From assembly GCF_003149675.1 (NCBI RefSeq), contig NZ_LWMS01000006.1, positions 1 through 32,846 on the forward strand: DNA of 32,846 nucleotides, given 5' to 3'. The notes below the pieces were generated by a model, which was not told the origin of the DNA, made no database searches, and was given only the letters and a program-made list of their open reading frames with translations. Each line of letters starts with the position of its first letter. Position 1 is the first letter of the stretch. The position numbers and the translations under genes were made by a program. Source of the stretch: Methanosphaera cuniculi (lineage in GTDB: Archaea; Methanobacteriota; Methanobacteria; Methanobacteriales; Methanobacteriaceae). Shown here piece after piece: positions 25,747 through 32,846 of the stretch.

Positions 25747-25781
25747 AAAAAAAAGGGGAGTTTTTAGGTGGTTAAAAAAAA
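25747..25781 (-). terminator. Poly-T terminator after hypB
   Basis: Two T8 tracts on the minus strand (25774-25781 and 25747-25754), beginning 45 bases after the hypB stop codon. Confidence 0.45.
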
Positions 25782-25825
25782 GTAGTATAAATGGGGGTGG
25801 TTAGTGGTTTACCCTTCTTTTTTTT

Positions 25826-26482
25826 TTATTGGTTTTGGAATTTTTTGTAAGTTTCTATTACTTCATCGATTCCTTCGCCGGTTTTTATACTACATTTAAT
25901 TACTGGTATGTCTGGATTGATTGTTTTTATGTCTTCTACCATTTTATCAGCATCTGCACCTACAGCATCAGCAAGATCTATTTTGTTTACTATTGCCATA
26001 TCTGCTCCTTTGAAGATCATTGGGTGTTTTTCTGCTGTGTCGTCACCTTCAGTTACACTTATAATAACTGTTCTTATATGTGTTCCGAGGTTAAAGTCTG
26101 CTGGACATATTAGATTTCCTACGTTTTCAACAAATAGTATTGATAGGTCATCTAATGGTATTTCATCTAGTGCATGTTCTACTAGGTGTGCATCTAGGTG
26201 GCATTCTTTTCCTGTGTTTAGTCCTTTTACAGGTACATTTTTGTTTTCTATTCTTTTTGCATCAAATTTACTTAGAATATCTCCTGCGATTACTCCTATA
26301 TCTTCATCAGACATTTCATCGATTAGTTTTTCAAGTAATGATGTTTTTCCGGATCCTACAGCACCTACTAGGTCTACTGCAAATACGTTGTTTTCATCAA
26401 ATACTTTTCTATTTTCTGCTGCGAGTTTATCATTTGCTTGTATTATATCTTGTTCTATTTCTATACTTGCTATTTTATGCAT
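25826..26482 (-). CDS. hypB: Hydrogenase nickel incorporation GTPase HypB
   Basis: 218 residues from the chosen start. G1 P-loop GAVGSGKTS is near residues 40-48, the metal-binding Cys-His pair is in [15 protein letters not shown], the switch region [17 protein letters not shown] near 115-128, and the base-recognition NKID near 163. HypB uses GTP hydrolysis with HypA to insert nickel into NiFe hydrogenases. The N-terminal CxxCGC motif and His-rich stretch of some bacterial HypB are absent. A longer start at 26491 is possible, but the ATG at 26482 has GGAA at suitable spacing and gives the family-typical MHKIA start. It overlaps the end of hypA by eight bases. Confidence 0.94.
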   Translation of the reverse strand: MHKIASIEIEQDIIQANDKLAAENRKVFDENNVFAVDLVGAVGSGKTSLLEKLIDEMSDEDIGVIAGDILSKFDAKRIENKNVPVKGLNTGKECHLDAHLVEHALDEIPLDDLSILFVENVGNLICPADFNLGTHIRTVIISVTEGDDTAEKHPMIFKGADMAIVNKIDLADAVGADADKMVEDIKTINPDIPVIKCSIKTGEGIDEVIETYKKFQNQ

Positions 26483-26861
26483 CTTCTTCATCTTCCTTTT
26501 CTATTTTTATTGTTTTTATACTACATTCTCGTCCTTCAATTATGTTTATTCTTGTGTTATCACATTTAGGACATGTTGCTACAGCCATTAAATGATCCAT
26601 GTTTTCATCTGTTTTGCTTTTTCCTTTAAATCCACATTTATCACATTCTATTTCTATTGGGATCATGTTTATGATGATTTCTGCATCTTCAAATATTGTA
26701 TCTTCTCGTATTACATCCATCATAAAGCGGAGTTGTTCAGGGTTGAGCATTGTGAGTTCTCCTACATCGAGAACTGCTTGTGTTATTTTTATTGCATCAT
26801 TTTTTTCTGCTGTGTCAATTATAGCTTCTACCATACTTGTTGCCATAGCTAGTTCATGCAT
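26475..26861 (-). CDS. hypA: Hydrogenase nickel metallochaperone HypA
   Basis: 128 residues. The N-terminal [14 protein letters not shown] holds the nickel-binding His2; a zinc site is formed by CDKC near 73-76 and CPKC near 97-100. HypA delivers nickel to the large subunit of NiFe hydrogenase together with HypB, encoded just downstream with an eight-base overlap. The tail EKEDEEDA is acidic. GGAGAT lies about eleven bases before the ATG. Methanogens of this group depend on several NiFe hydrogenases for H2-driven methanogenesis, which fits. Confidence 0.95.
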   Translation of the reverse strand: MHELAMATSMVEAIIDTAEKNDAIKITQAVLDVGELTMLNPEQLRFMMDVIREDTIFEDAEIIINMIPIEIECDKCGFKGKSKTDENMDHLMAVATCPKCDNTRINIIEGRECSIKTIKIEKEDEEDA

Positions 26862-27294
26862 TTTATTTTTATCTCCAGAAAATTTTTTTTCATTATTTTT
26901 TTCTTATTATATTATATATTTAAATAAGTTATATTTTTCTTTTTTTTAATGTTTTTTCTGTATTTTTCATAATCTACAATTTTATATATACCTTTTAATA
27001 TTTATAAATCTATATATATTTGTATATTAGGTAATAATTATTAACAATTTAAAATAAAGTATTATTTATTTTTTTTTATAATTAATTATCAAAAAAAAAG
27101 TTCTATAAAACAATCACACAAATCAAAAAAAAACACATAAAAATGAATATTAGATTTAACATATAAACTAAAAATTATTTTATAAAATAAAAAACATAAT
27201 TATAAAATAACTAACAATATTTTTTTTTAATAAAAAAATAAATTCAAATAACAAATTTATTTGAATTAAAATTATACAGGGAGCGTAATAATAA
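26862..27294. other. Divergent promoter region, hypA and prs
   Basis: About 430 AT-rich bases between divergent genes, with no supportable gene. It contains the promoters of hypA and prs; an inverted repeat just ahead of prs is listed separately. Several TATA-like strings (for example around 26915-26930 and 27225-27240) are present but cannot be ranked. Confidence 0.45.
27241..27267. repeat. 11-bp perfect inverted repeat before prs
   Basis: AATTCAAATAA and its reverse complement TTATTTGAATT are separated by five bases. The centre is about 40 bases ahead of the prs GTG, where the transcription start or 5' leader should be. It could be an operator or a leader hairpin; in DNA this AT-rich a chance occurrence is also possible. 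Confidence 0.4.
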
Positions 27295-28179
27295 GTGATT
27301 ATTGGAGGATCTGCATCACAATCATTAGCAGCAGAAGTAGCAAAAGAATTAAATGATAAGCTATGTAGTGTGGAAACTAAGAAGTTTCCAGATGGAGAAA
27401 GATACTTTAGAATAAAAGATGAAATACCAGAAGATGAAAAAGTTATAATAATACAATCTACAGGATATCCACAAGATGAAAATATGATGGAACTATTTTT
27501 CATACTTGATACACTAAGTGATATGAATATAGATGATATAACAGTAGTATCACCATACCTAGGATACAGTAGACAAGAACGCAGATTTAAAGAAGTTGAA
27601 TGTATATCAGCAAAAGCAATATCAAAACTACTTCAAAGTATGGGAGTAAAACATTTAATATCAATAAATCTACATGAAGAAAGTATATGTGACTTATATG
27701 ATATACCAGTAGATAACCTATCAGCAATGCCTTCAATAGCTGAATATATACGAGAAAACCATGAAGATAAAAAACCAATAATACTAGCACCAGATAAAGG
27801 AGCAGAAAACTTTGCAAAACAAATAGCAGAAATACTAAACACAGACTATGACTACCTTGAAAAAGTTAGACTATCACCTGAAAAAGTAAAAACCAAGACA
27901 AAAAGTATATCTGTAGAAAATCGTAGTGTAATAATAGTAGATGATATAATAAGTACAGGTGGAACAATAGTAAATGCAATAAACATATTAAAAGAAAATG
28001 GAGCTAAAATGGTAGATGTAGTATGTGTACACCCAGTACTTGTAAATGATGCAATACTAAAAATATCAGCAGCAGGTGCAAATACAATTCATGGAACAAA
28101 CACACTAAAAAGTGAAGTTGCACATATAAGTGTAGCAACAACAATAGCAGATCATCTTAAAAACCTTGAAAATCAATAA
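27295..28179 (+). CDS. prs: Ribose-phosphate pyrophosphokinase
   Basis: 294 residues, starting at GTG because an in-frame TAA directly precedes it; GGGAG is about eleven bases upstream. Family motifs are the N-terminal IIGGSASQSLA, the ATP-contact KFPDGERYFRI near residues 32-42, the flexible-loop region LGYSRQERRF near 90-100, and the PRPP-binding loop VIIVDDIISTGGTI near 217-230. The enzyme makes PRPP from ribose 5-phosphate and ATP for purine, pyrimidine, His and cofactor synthesis. Codon choice strongly favours A-ending codons (ATA, GTA, CTA), unlike the T-ending HAD gene at the other end of the window. Confidence 0.96.
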   Translation: MIIGGSASQSLAAEVAKELNDKLCSVETKKFPDGERYFRIKDEIPEDEKVIIIQSTGYPQDENMMELFFILDTLSDMNIDDITVVSPYLGYSRQERRFKEVECISAKAISKLLQSMGVKHLISINLHEESICDLYDIPVDNLSAMPSIAEYIRENHEDKKPIILAPDKGAENFAKQIAEILNTDYDYLEKVRLSPEKVKTKTKSISVENRSVIIVDDIISTGGTIVNAINILKENGAKMVDVVCVHPVLVNDAILKISAAGANTIHGTNTLKSEVAHISVATTIADHLKNLENQ

Positions 28180-28197
28180 AACCTCTTCTTCTATTTC

Positions 28198-28205
28198 TTT
28201 TTTTT
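28198..28205 (+). terminator. Poly-T terminator after prs
   Basis: T8 in a pyrimidine-rich stretch beginning right after the prs stop codon (28181-28205). Confidence 0.5.
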
Positions 28206-28290
28206 AAAACTAAAATACTTATAATAAAAAATATTTAAATTTATAATAAAATTATAGAGTTTCACAAAGCTAAATTAAAAATTAGTAATT

Positions 28291-28299
28291 AAAAAAAAA
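28291..28299 (-). terminator. Poly-T terminator after DEAD-box gene
   Basis: A9 on the plus strand, T9 on the minus strand, about 33 bases after the helicase stop codon. Confidence 0.45.
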
Positions 28300-28331
28300 T
28301 AGTATTTTAAGGGGGTTATAAACAATACATC

Positions 28332-30140
28332 CTAAAATGCATTAGTATCATTTCTATACTCATTTTTATATGAATCTTTTTTATAACTATTTTTTGAGTA
28401 TGAATCTTTACGATAAGTTTTCTTATTATTGTTACGATTAGAATAATAGCTACTATTATCCTTCTTAAAACCATTATTATCCCGATGAGGATTAAATTTT
28501 CGACTTTTACGATTTCTTTTATTTGAAAACTTCTTATTTTTATTATCTCGAGATTTTTTCTTAGATTTATCACGAGGTTTTGCAGGTTCAATATGTGCAC
28601 GTTTATTTGCAATATATGTATCACCCATAAATCTATAGAAGTCTGATGCACGATCTGATGGAATTTCTACAAATGAGAAATTATCAAATATATCAATATT
28701 ACCTATTTGATGACCTGTAAGACCTGTTTTTTCATGTATTGTATTTAGTATAACATTTACTGTGATATTTTGTTTACGACCTACACTTACAAAGAAACGA
28801 ACAAATCCTTCATGAGCTTCTGTATCACCAAATTCTTCTTCTTTATATGGACTATTTTCAATAATTCCTTTAAGAAGTGTTGCAGCTATATCAATTGAGT
28901 TAAAGTCCTCTTCAATAAGCTTTTCAATAATATAAATTTCTTTTGATATATCTTCTGTGTTAATTTTTTCTTTAAGCTCTTCTATGAAGTTATCTTTTTT
29001 AACTTCTTCAACATCACTAAGTGAAGGTATTGGTGCTTGTTCAATCTTAGTTTTTGCATATCTTTGAATATCACGAAGCTGGTATATTTCACGTCCTGAT
29101 ACAAAACTAAATGCTTTACCAGTCTTACCAGCACGACCAGTACGACCTATTCTATGAACATAGTACTCATTATCATTTGGTATATCAAAGTTAAATACAC
29201 CCTCAACACCACCTACATCAATTCCACGTGCTGCTACATCTGTTGCAACCAAAATTTCAATGTTTCCTTTTTTAAATTTACGCATTACACGATCACGTTG
29301 ATTTTGAGTTAAATCTCCATGAAGACCATCAGCTAGATATCCTCGTACTTGAAGATGACTTACAAGTTTATCTACTTTACGTTTAGTATTACAAAATACT
29401 AATGATAAATTAAAATCATGTATATCAAGAAGACGAGATAGTAGTTCTAGTTTCATATCTTCTTTTACTTCAAAATATTTCTGGTCAATATCTGGTGTTG
29501 TTAGTTCATGTTGTGTAACTTTTACAATCTCAGGATTGTTTTGATATGTTTGTGCAAGTTGTAATATTTCATTTGGTAATGTTGCTGAAAATAGTAAAAA
29601 TTGTCTTTCATCAGGGATGTATTGTAGAATATATTCTATATCTTCTCTAAATCCCATATCTAGCATTTCATCTGCTTCATCTAGTATTATTGTTTTTATT
29701 GTTCTAAGATCAAGTGTTCCCCGATTTATATGATCCATCACACGTCCTGGTGTTCCTATGATTATTTGAACTCCTTTTCTTAGTGCTTTTATTTGTCTAT
29801 CTATTGGTTGACCACCATATACTGGCAGTACATTAATTTCAGGCATGTATGCAGCTAGTTTTCTTAGTTCTTCTGCTACTTGTATTGCAAGTTCTCGTGT
29901 TGGACATAGTATTATAGCTTGTAGTGATTCATCATTTTTATCCATATTTTCAAGTAGTGGTATTCCAAATGCTGCTGTTTTACCTGTTCCTGTTTGTGCT
30001 TGTCCTGTCACATCTTTTTTTGCTAATATTTGAGGAATTGCAAGTGATTGTATAGGGGATGCTTCCTCAAATCCCATGTCTTCTACTGCTTTTTGTAATT
30101 CTTCTGATATATTTAGGTTTTTAAATTCTAATTTTTCCAT
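28332..30140 (-). CDS. deaD: DEAD-box RNA helicase with DbpA-like RNA-binding domain
   Basis: 602 residues. All helicase motifs are present: Q motif around FEEASPIQ (24-31), AQTGTGKT (48-55), PTRELA (80-85), TPGR (130-133), DEAD (154-157), SAT (185-187), and in the second RecA domain VFCNTKRKV, ATDVAARGID and HRIGRTGR. Residues about 370-440 are a helical dimerisation-like segment, 455-540 resemble the DbpA/CsdA RNA-binding domain (FVRFFVSVGRKQNI onward), and 545-602 are a Lys/Arg/Asn/Ser-rich disordered tail. This is the layout of bacterial DeaD/CsdA, which unwinds structured RNA and aids ribosome assembly in the cold. GAGAGG precedes the ATG. Apparently a single-gene transcript. Confidence 0.94.
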   Translation of the reverse strand: MEKLEFKNLNISEELQKAVEDMGFEEASPIQSLAIPQILAKKDVTGQAQTGTGKTAAFGIPLLENMDKNDESLQAIILCPTRELAIQVAEELRKLAAYMPEINVLPVYGGQPIDRQIKALRKGVQIIIGTPGRVMDHINRGTLDLRTIKTIILDEADEMLDMGFREDIEYILQYIPDERQFLLFSATLPNEILQLAQTYQNNPEIVKVTQHELTTPDIDQKYFEVKEDMKLELLSRLLDIHDFNLSLVFCNTKRKVDKLVSHLQVRGYLADGLHGDLTQNQRDRVMRKFKKGNIEILVATDVAARGIDVGGVEGVFNFDIPNDNEYYVHRIGRTGRAGKTGKAFSFVSGREIYQLRDIQRYAKTKIEQAPIPSLSDVEEVKKDNFIEELKEKINTEDISKEIYIIEKLIEEDFNSIDIAATLLKGIIENSPYKEEEFGDTEAHEGFVRFFVSVGRKQNITVNVILNTIHEKTGLTGHQIGNIDIFDNFSFVEIPSDRASDFYRFMGDTYIANKRAHIEPAKPRDKSKKKSRDNKNKKFSNKRNRKSRKFNPHRDNNGFKKDNSSYYSNRNNNKKTYRKDSYSKNSYKKDSYKNEYRNDTNAF

Positions 30141-30664
30141 AAAATCCTCTCAATTATTAATTTCGTAGTTTATAAAATAAGATTCTGGTATTTTTTTCAT
30201 GTTATTTTTTTTGACTTATTTTTTCATGTTTTTTTTAGATTATTTCAAAATTCTGGTTTATTTTTTTTTGCATAAAAAAAAAGTTGATTTCTTTTATGAT
30301 GTAACTATTGGCATATCTACAATTTTTTTTTAATTATTCCTAGTGAATTAATGGTTATTTTTTTTTGGAAATTTGTAATTTTTTTTATTATTTCTTTTTT
30401 TTCTTTTTAATTGTATTATGGAAAATATGGGTTCTATTTTTCCCGTATTATTAATAATAATTTTTATACTTTTTTCTACTTTTTTTAAAATAGTCTAATT
30501 AATATTTTTAAGCTTTAAGTTATTAAAAAGTATTGATATTTTAGTATTTGAAAATAAGATGTTAGGTTAAATTAAATTAATAAAAGAGTTTTTAAAAATA
30601 GTTTCATAAAGGGTGGATAGTTTATTTCTAAAAAGAGATTATGGAAATAGGAGGGTATATTTTC
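30141..30664. other. Gap between LonB and DEAD-box genes
   Basis: About 520 bases dominated by A and T runs with no supportable gene or RNA. It should hold the LonB terminator and the helicase promoter; as a cold-shock-type helicase, its mRNA may have a long leader here, but that is inference. Confidence 0.4.
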
Positions 30665-32584
30665 CTATTGTCTTTGTTCTTCTTTTTCTTTTAGGGATTT
30701 GATGAATGCTTCTTTTTTAGGTCCAACTAGTGCATGTTCAAGTACATCTGTTAGTGTATGTACAGGTACAATTTCGATTTGATCTACGTATTTTTTATCA
30801 ATTAATACATCATTTACATTTGATGCAGGTATTAATACTTTTTTAATTCCTGATTCTGCTGCTGCTTCTATTTTATAGGTTGCTCCACCTATTGGTAGTA
30901 CTGTTCCACGTACACTTAGTGATCCTGTTAGTGCCATTGTTTGATCAATTGGTATATCTTCTATTGCTGATATTATTGCTGTTGCCATTGATACACTTGC
31001 TGAATCTCCTTCTACTCCGTCATATGATTGTACAAATTGTATGTGTATATCGTAGTTTGATATGTCTGTTCCAATACTTTTTTTGATGATAGCACCTACG
31101 TTTTGTACTGCTTCTTTTGCTATGTCTCCAAGTTTTCCTGCTGCTATTATTTTACCTTCTTCTTTACTCTGGGATGGTGCAGCTTCTGCAGCTATTGGTA
31201 GTACAATTCCACTTGAATTTCCAATTACAGCAAGTCCATTGATACATCCTATTTTTGATCCTTCATTTGAATATACACTGTATTCTTTTCTTTGTTTTAT
31301 GTATCTGTCTGCTATTTGTTGTTCTAGTGATCTTGCCTGTTTTTTAGCTTCAAATACATGATCTGGAGTTACTTCATTTGCACCTTCTTCTATTGCTATA
31401 TCTCCTGCTGCACGTACAAGTCCACCAAGGTCACGTAGTTTTAGTGTAAGTGTGTCTTTTTTACCTGCACGTCTTTGTGCTTCTTTAATTATTTCAGCAA
31501 CTGCTTCTTTTGAGAAGTGTGGTATTCTTCCATCGTTTTTTACTTCTTGTGCTACGAATTGTGATAGTTTTTTACGATTTTCTGGTGTATCTTCCATTGA
31601 ATCTTTCATGAAGATTTCATATCCATATCCTCTGATTCTTGATCTTAGTGCAATGTGCATACCATCAAGTACTTCAAGGTTTCCTGATGCTACTAATACA
31701 AAATCACATGGTACAGCATCTGTTCTTACCATTGCTCCACTACTTGTATCACTTTGTCCTGTGATTTGGAGTTTATGTTCTTGCATTGCTGTTAGGAGTT
31801 CTTGTTGTGTTTTCATATCCATAGTTCCGATTTCGTCTATGTAGAGTACTCCTTTGTTTGCTCTGTGTATCATTCCACTTTCAACACGTTCATGTGCTGG
31901 TGTTCCAAGTCCTCCTGATTGGTATGGGTCGTGTCTTACATCACCAAGTAATGCTCCTGCATGTGCTCCTGTTGCATCAATAAATGGTGCTACTTTTTTA
32001 TTTTCACTGTTAACTAGGAGTTTTGGTGCAAGTTGTTGATTTTTTGGTTTTATTTGGTATAATGCGAAGAATACTATTCCTACTGCTATTATTGCTGTTA
32101 AAAATTGGTTTGTGATAAATCCTATTACCATTATTAGTGCTATTATTGCTATTGTTAGTGTGTTTTTTCTAGATTCTTGTTTTTTAAATTGTTCTTTTGA
32201 GTTTTGTACGATTTTTTTTCCTTGTCCTGCTGGCATTACTCCAACTAGTGGATTGTTTGGATTTTCAACATTTGGATATATTAGTATGTCTTGGAGATCT
32301 TCAGGTGGGAGTAGTTCTGCCATTGCTTTGGCTATCATTGATTTTCCTATTCCTGGTTCTCCTATGAGTAGTACGTTTCTTCTTTGTTTTGCTGCTTTTT
32401 TAATTGTTTCTACTGCATCTTCTTGTCCAATAATTTGATCAATTAGCATTGGGGGAATGTCTATGTTTTGTGTGTCGTTGTATTCATCAGGATCTATTAC
32501 TGATACAACATGTTCTTTTATGTCTATTTCATCGCTGTTTTCATCTGGGTTTGTTGGATTTTCTGTGTTTGGTTTTTCATCCAC
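30665..32584 (-). CDS. lonB: Membrane-bound ATP-dependent protease LonB
   Basis: 639 residues from a GTG at 32584. Archaeal LonB layout: Walker A GEPGIGKS (75-82), two membrane helices inserted in the ATPase domain (about 143-178), the [22 protein letters not shown] stretch, Walker B VLYIDEIG near 245, and a C-terminal protease domain with catalytic Ser528 in GDSASVS and Lys571 in GGATYKI, 43 residues apart as in other Lon proteases. It degrades unfolded and regulatory proteins at the membrane. The start is doubtful. The frame is open to 32755 with no ATG, GTG or TTG above 32584; the only good ribosome-binding site precedes an ATT at 32656, which would add 24 polar residues. Confidence 0.93.
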   Translation of the reverse strand: MDEKPNTENPTNPDENSDEIDIKEHVVSVIDPDEYNDTQNIDIPPMLIDQIIGQEDAVETIKKAAKQRRNVLLIGEPGIGKSMIAKAMAELLPPEDLQDILIYPNVENPNNPLVGVMPAGQGKKIVQNSKEQFKKQESRKNTLTIAIIALIMVIGFITNQFLTAIIAVGIVFFALYQIKPKNQQLAPKLLVNSENKKVAPFIDATGAHAGALLGDVRHDPYQSGGLGTPAHERVESGMIHRANKGVLYIDEIGTMDMKTQQELLTAMQEHKLQITGQSDTSSGAMVRTDAVPCDFVLVASGNLEVLDGMHIALRSRIRGYGYEIFMKDSMEDTPENRKKLSQFVAQEVKNDGRIPHFSKEAVAEIIKEAQRRAGKKDTLTLKLRDLGGLVRAAGDIAIEEGANEVTPDHVFEAKKQARSLEQQIADRYIKQRKEYSVYSNEGSKIGCINGLAVIGNSSGIVLPIAAEAAPSQSKEEGKIIAAGKLGDIAKEAVQNVGAIIKKSIGTDISNYDIHIQFVQSYDGVEGDSASVSMATAIISAIEDIPIDQTMALTGSLSVRGTVLPIGGATYKIEAAAESGIKKVLIPASNVNDVLIDKKYVDQIEIVPVHTLTDVLEHALVGPKKEAFIKSLKEKEEQRQ

Positions 32585-32663
32585 TGGTGTTTGTGTTGGT
32601 TCATCATCTTGGATGATATTTTCATCTAAATTTTCATTATTAGTTGGGGTGGTAATATTAGAT

Positions 32664-32669
32664 TCCTCC
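32664..32669 (-). promoter_or_regulatory. Strong ribosome-binding site upstream of lonB
   Basis: GGAGGA on the minus strand, eight or so bases before an in-frame ATT (32654-32656) and 80 bases before the GTG at 32584. No ATG, GTG or TTG in the lonB frame lies near it. Confidence 0.5.
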
Positions 32670-32846
32670 TGTGAGTATTTTTTTTTGAATGTTTCTATAT
32701 TTTTTTTATTAAAATTAGATTTTTTTTTGATTGAAAAATTAGTATTATTAATTTTTTAAGTGTTTCTTTTTCTTTGTTTTGATTATTTTTTTTGTTATTT
32801 TAATTATTTTTACTTAGTATATTAATATTATAATATTATATTTATT

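Noticed and set aside
25908-26591. A 227-codon open frame on the plus strand opposite hypA-hypB
   Set aside because: It is antisense to two well-supported genes; its Ser/Phe/Ile-rich composition is what the complement of Lys/Asp/Glu-rich coding gives, and it has no domain signature.
27175-27190. 16-bp perfect palindrome TTATTTTATAAAATAA upstream of prs
   Set aside because: Composed only of A and T in a region that is almost wholly A/T, so it is likely by chance; position is far from either start codon.

Overview
The window looks like a chromosomal piece of a very AT-rich methanogenic archaeon of the order Methanobacteriales, most likely Methanosphaera (close to M. stadtmanae). The reasons are methanogen-specific enzymes (methenyl-H4MPT cyclohydrolase, archaeal-type thymidylate synthase and riboflavin synthase, archaeal MetE), archaeal information-processing genes (exosome, RNase P proteins, LonB, TFS, RpoP), a giant Asn/Thr/Ile-rich adhesin-like protein, and GC that by eye is well under one third. 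Genus-level assignment is inference. I see no insertion sequence, prophage, CRISPR array or rRNA gene.

Layout. (1) 1-4391, plus strand: the 3' part of an adhesin-like surface protein gene, a HAD hydrolase with a probable leaderless promoter, and an unannotated-size (58 aa) two-helix membrane protein with a TTG start. (2) 4525-17143, minus strand: an almost complete archaeal 'exosome/proteasome superoperon'. In transcription order it reads L15e, COG1325 RNA-binding protein, Rpp30, Pop5, PurB, proteasome alpha, SBDS, Rrp4, Rrp41, Rrp42, L37Ae, RpoP, Brix protein, Pcc1, prefoldin beta, DUF3194 and a HisA-like protein. PurB is the outsider. Poly-T tracts and gaps suggest the block is cut into several transcription units. 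(3) 17614-18386: TFS on plus, converging with an unrecognised 112-aa gene. (4) 18663-22844, minus: riboflavin synthase, Mch, thymidylate synthase, MetE-type methionine synthase and a ferredoxin-nitroreductase fusion, a C1/flavin metabolism group. (5) 23123-26861: a polytopic membrane protein, tRNA-Ala(GGC) on plus, a DUF354 glycosyltransferase-like protein, and overlapping hypA-hypB for NiFe hydrogenase maturation. (6) 27295-32584: PRPP synthetase on plus, then a DEAD-box helicase with a DbpA-like RNA-binding domain and membrane LonB protease on minus.

The most notable observation is that the exosome gene rrp42 is broken at a TA-dinucleotide tract (8684-8691). The missing C-terminal 60-odd residues are intact in another frame, and the premature stop overlaps an ATG as TAATG behind a GAGG ribosome-binding site. 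So this is either a frameshift (mutation or sequence error) or a translationally coupled split Rrp42. Other points worth a second look are a lysine/glutamate-rich extension on the proteasome alpha subunit, a LonB gene whose only good ribosome-binding site precedes an ATT codon, mosaic codon use in the adhesin gene, repeated TGTTAYTAA motifs upstream of psmA, and two undescribed small proteins. I did not find a convincing new multi-gene defence or mobile system.
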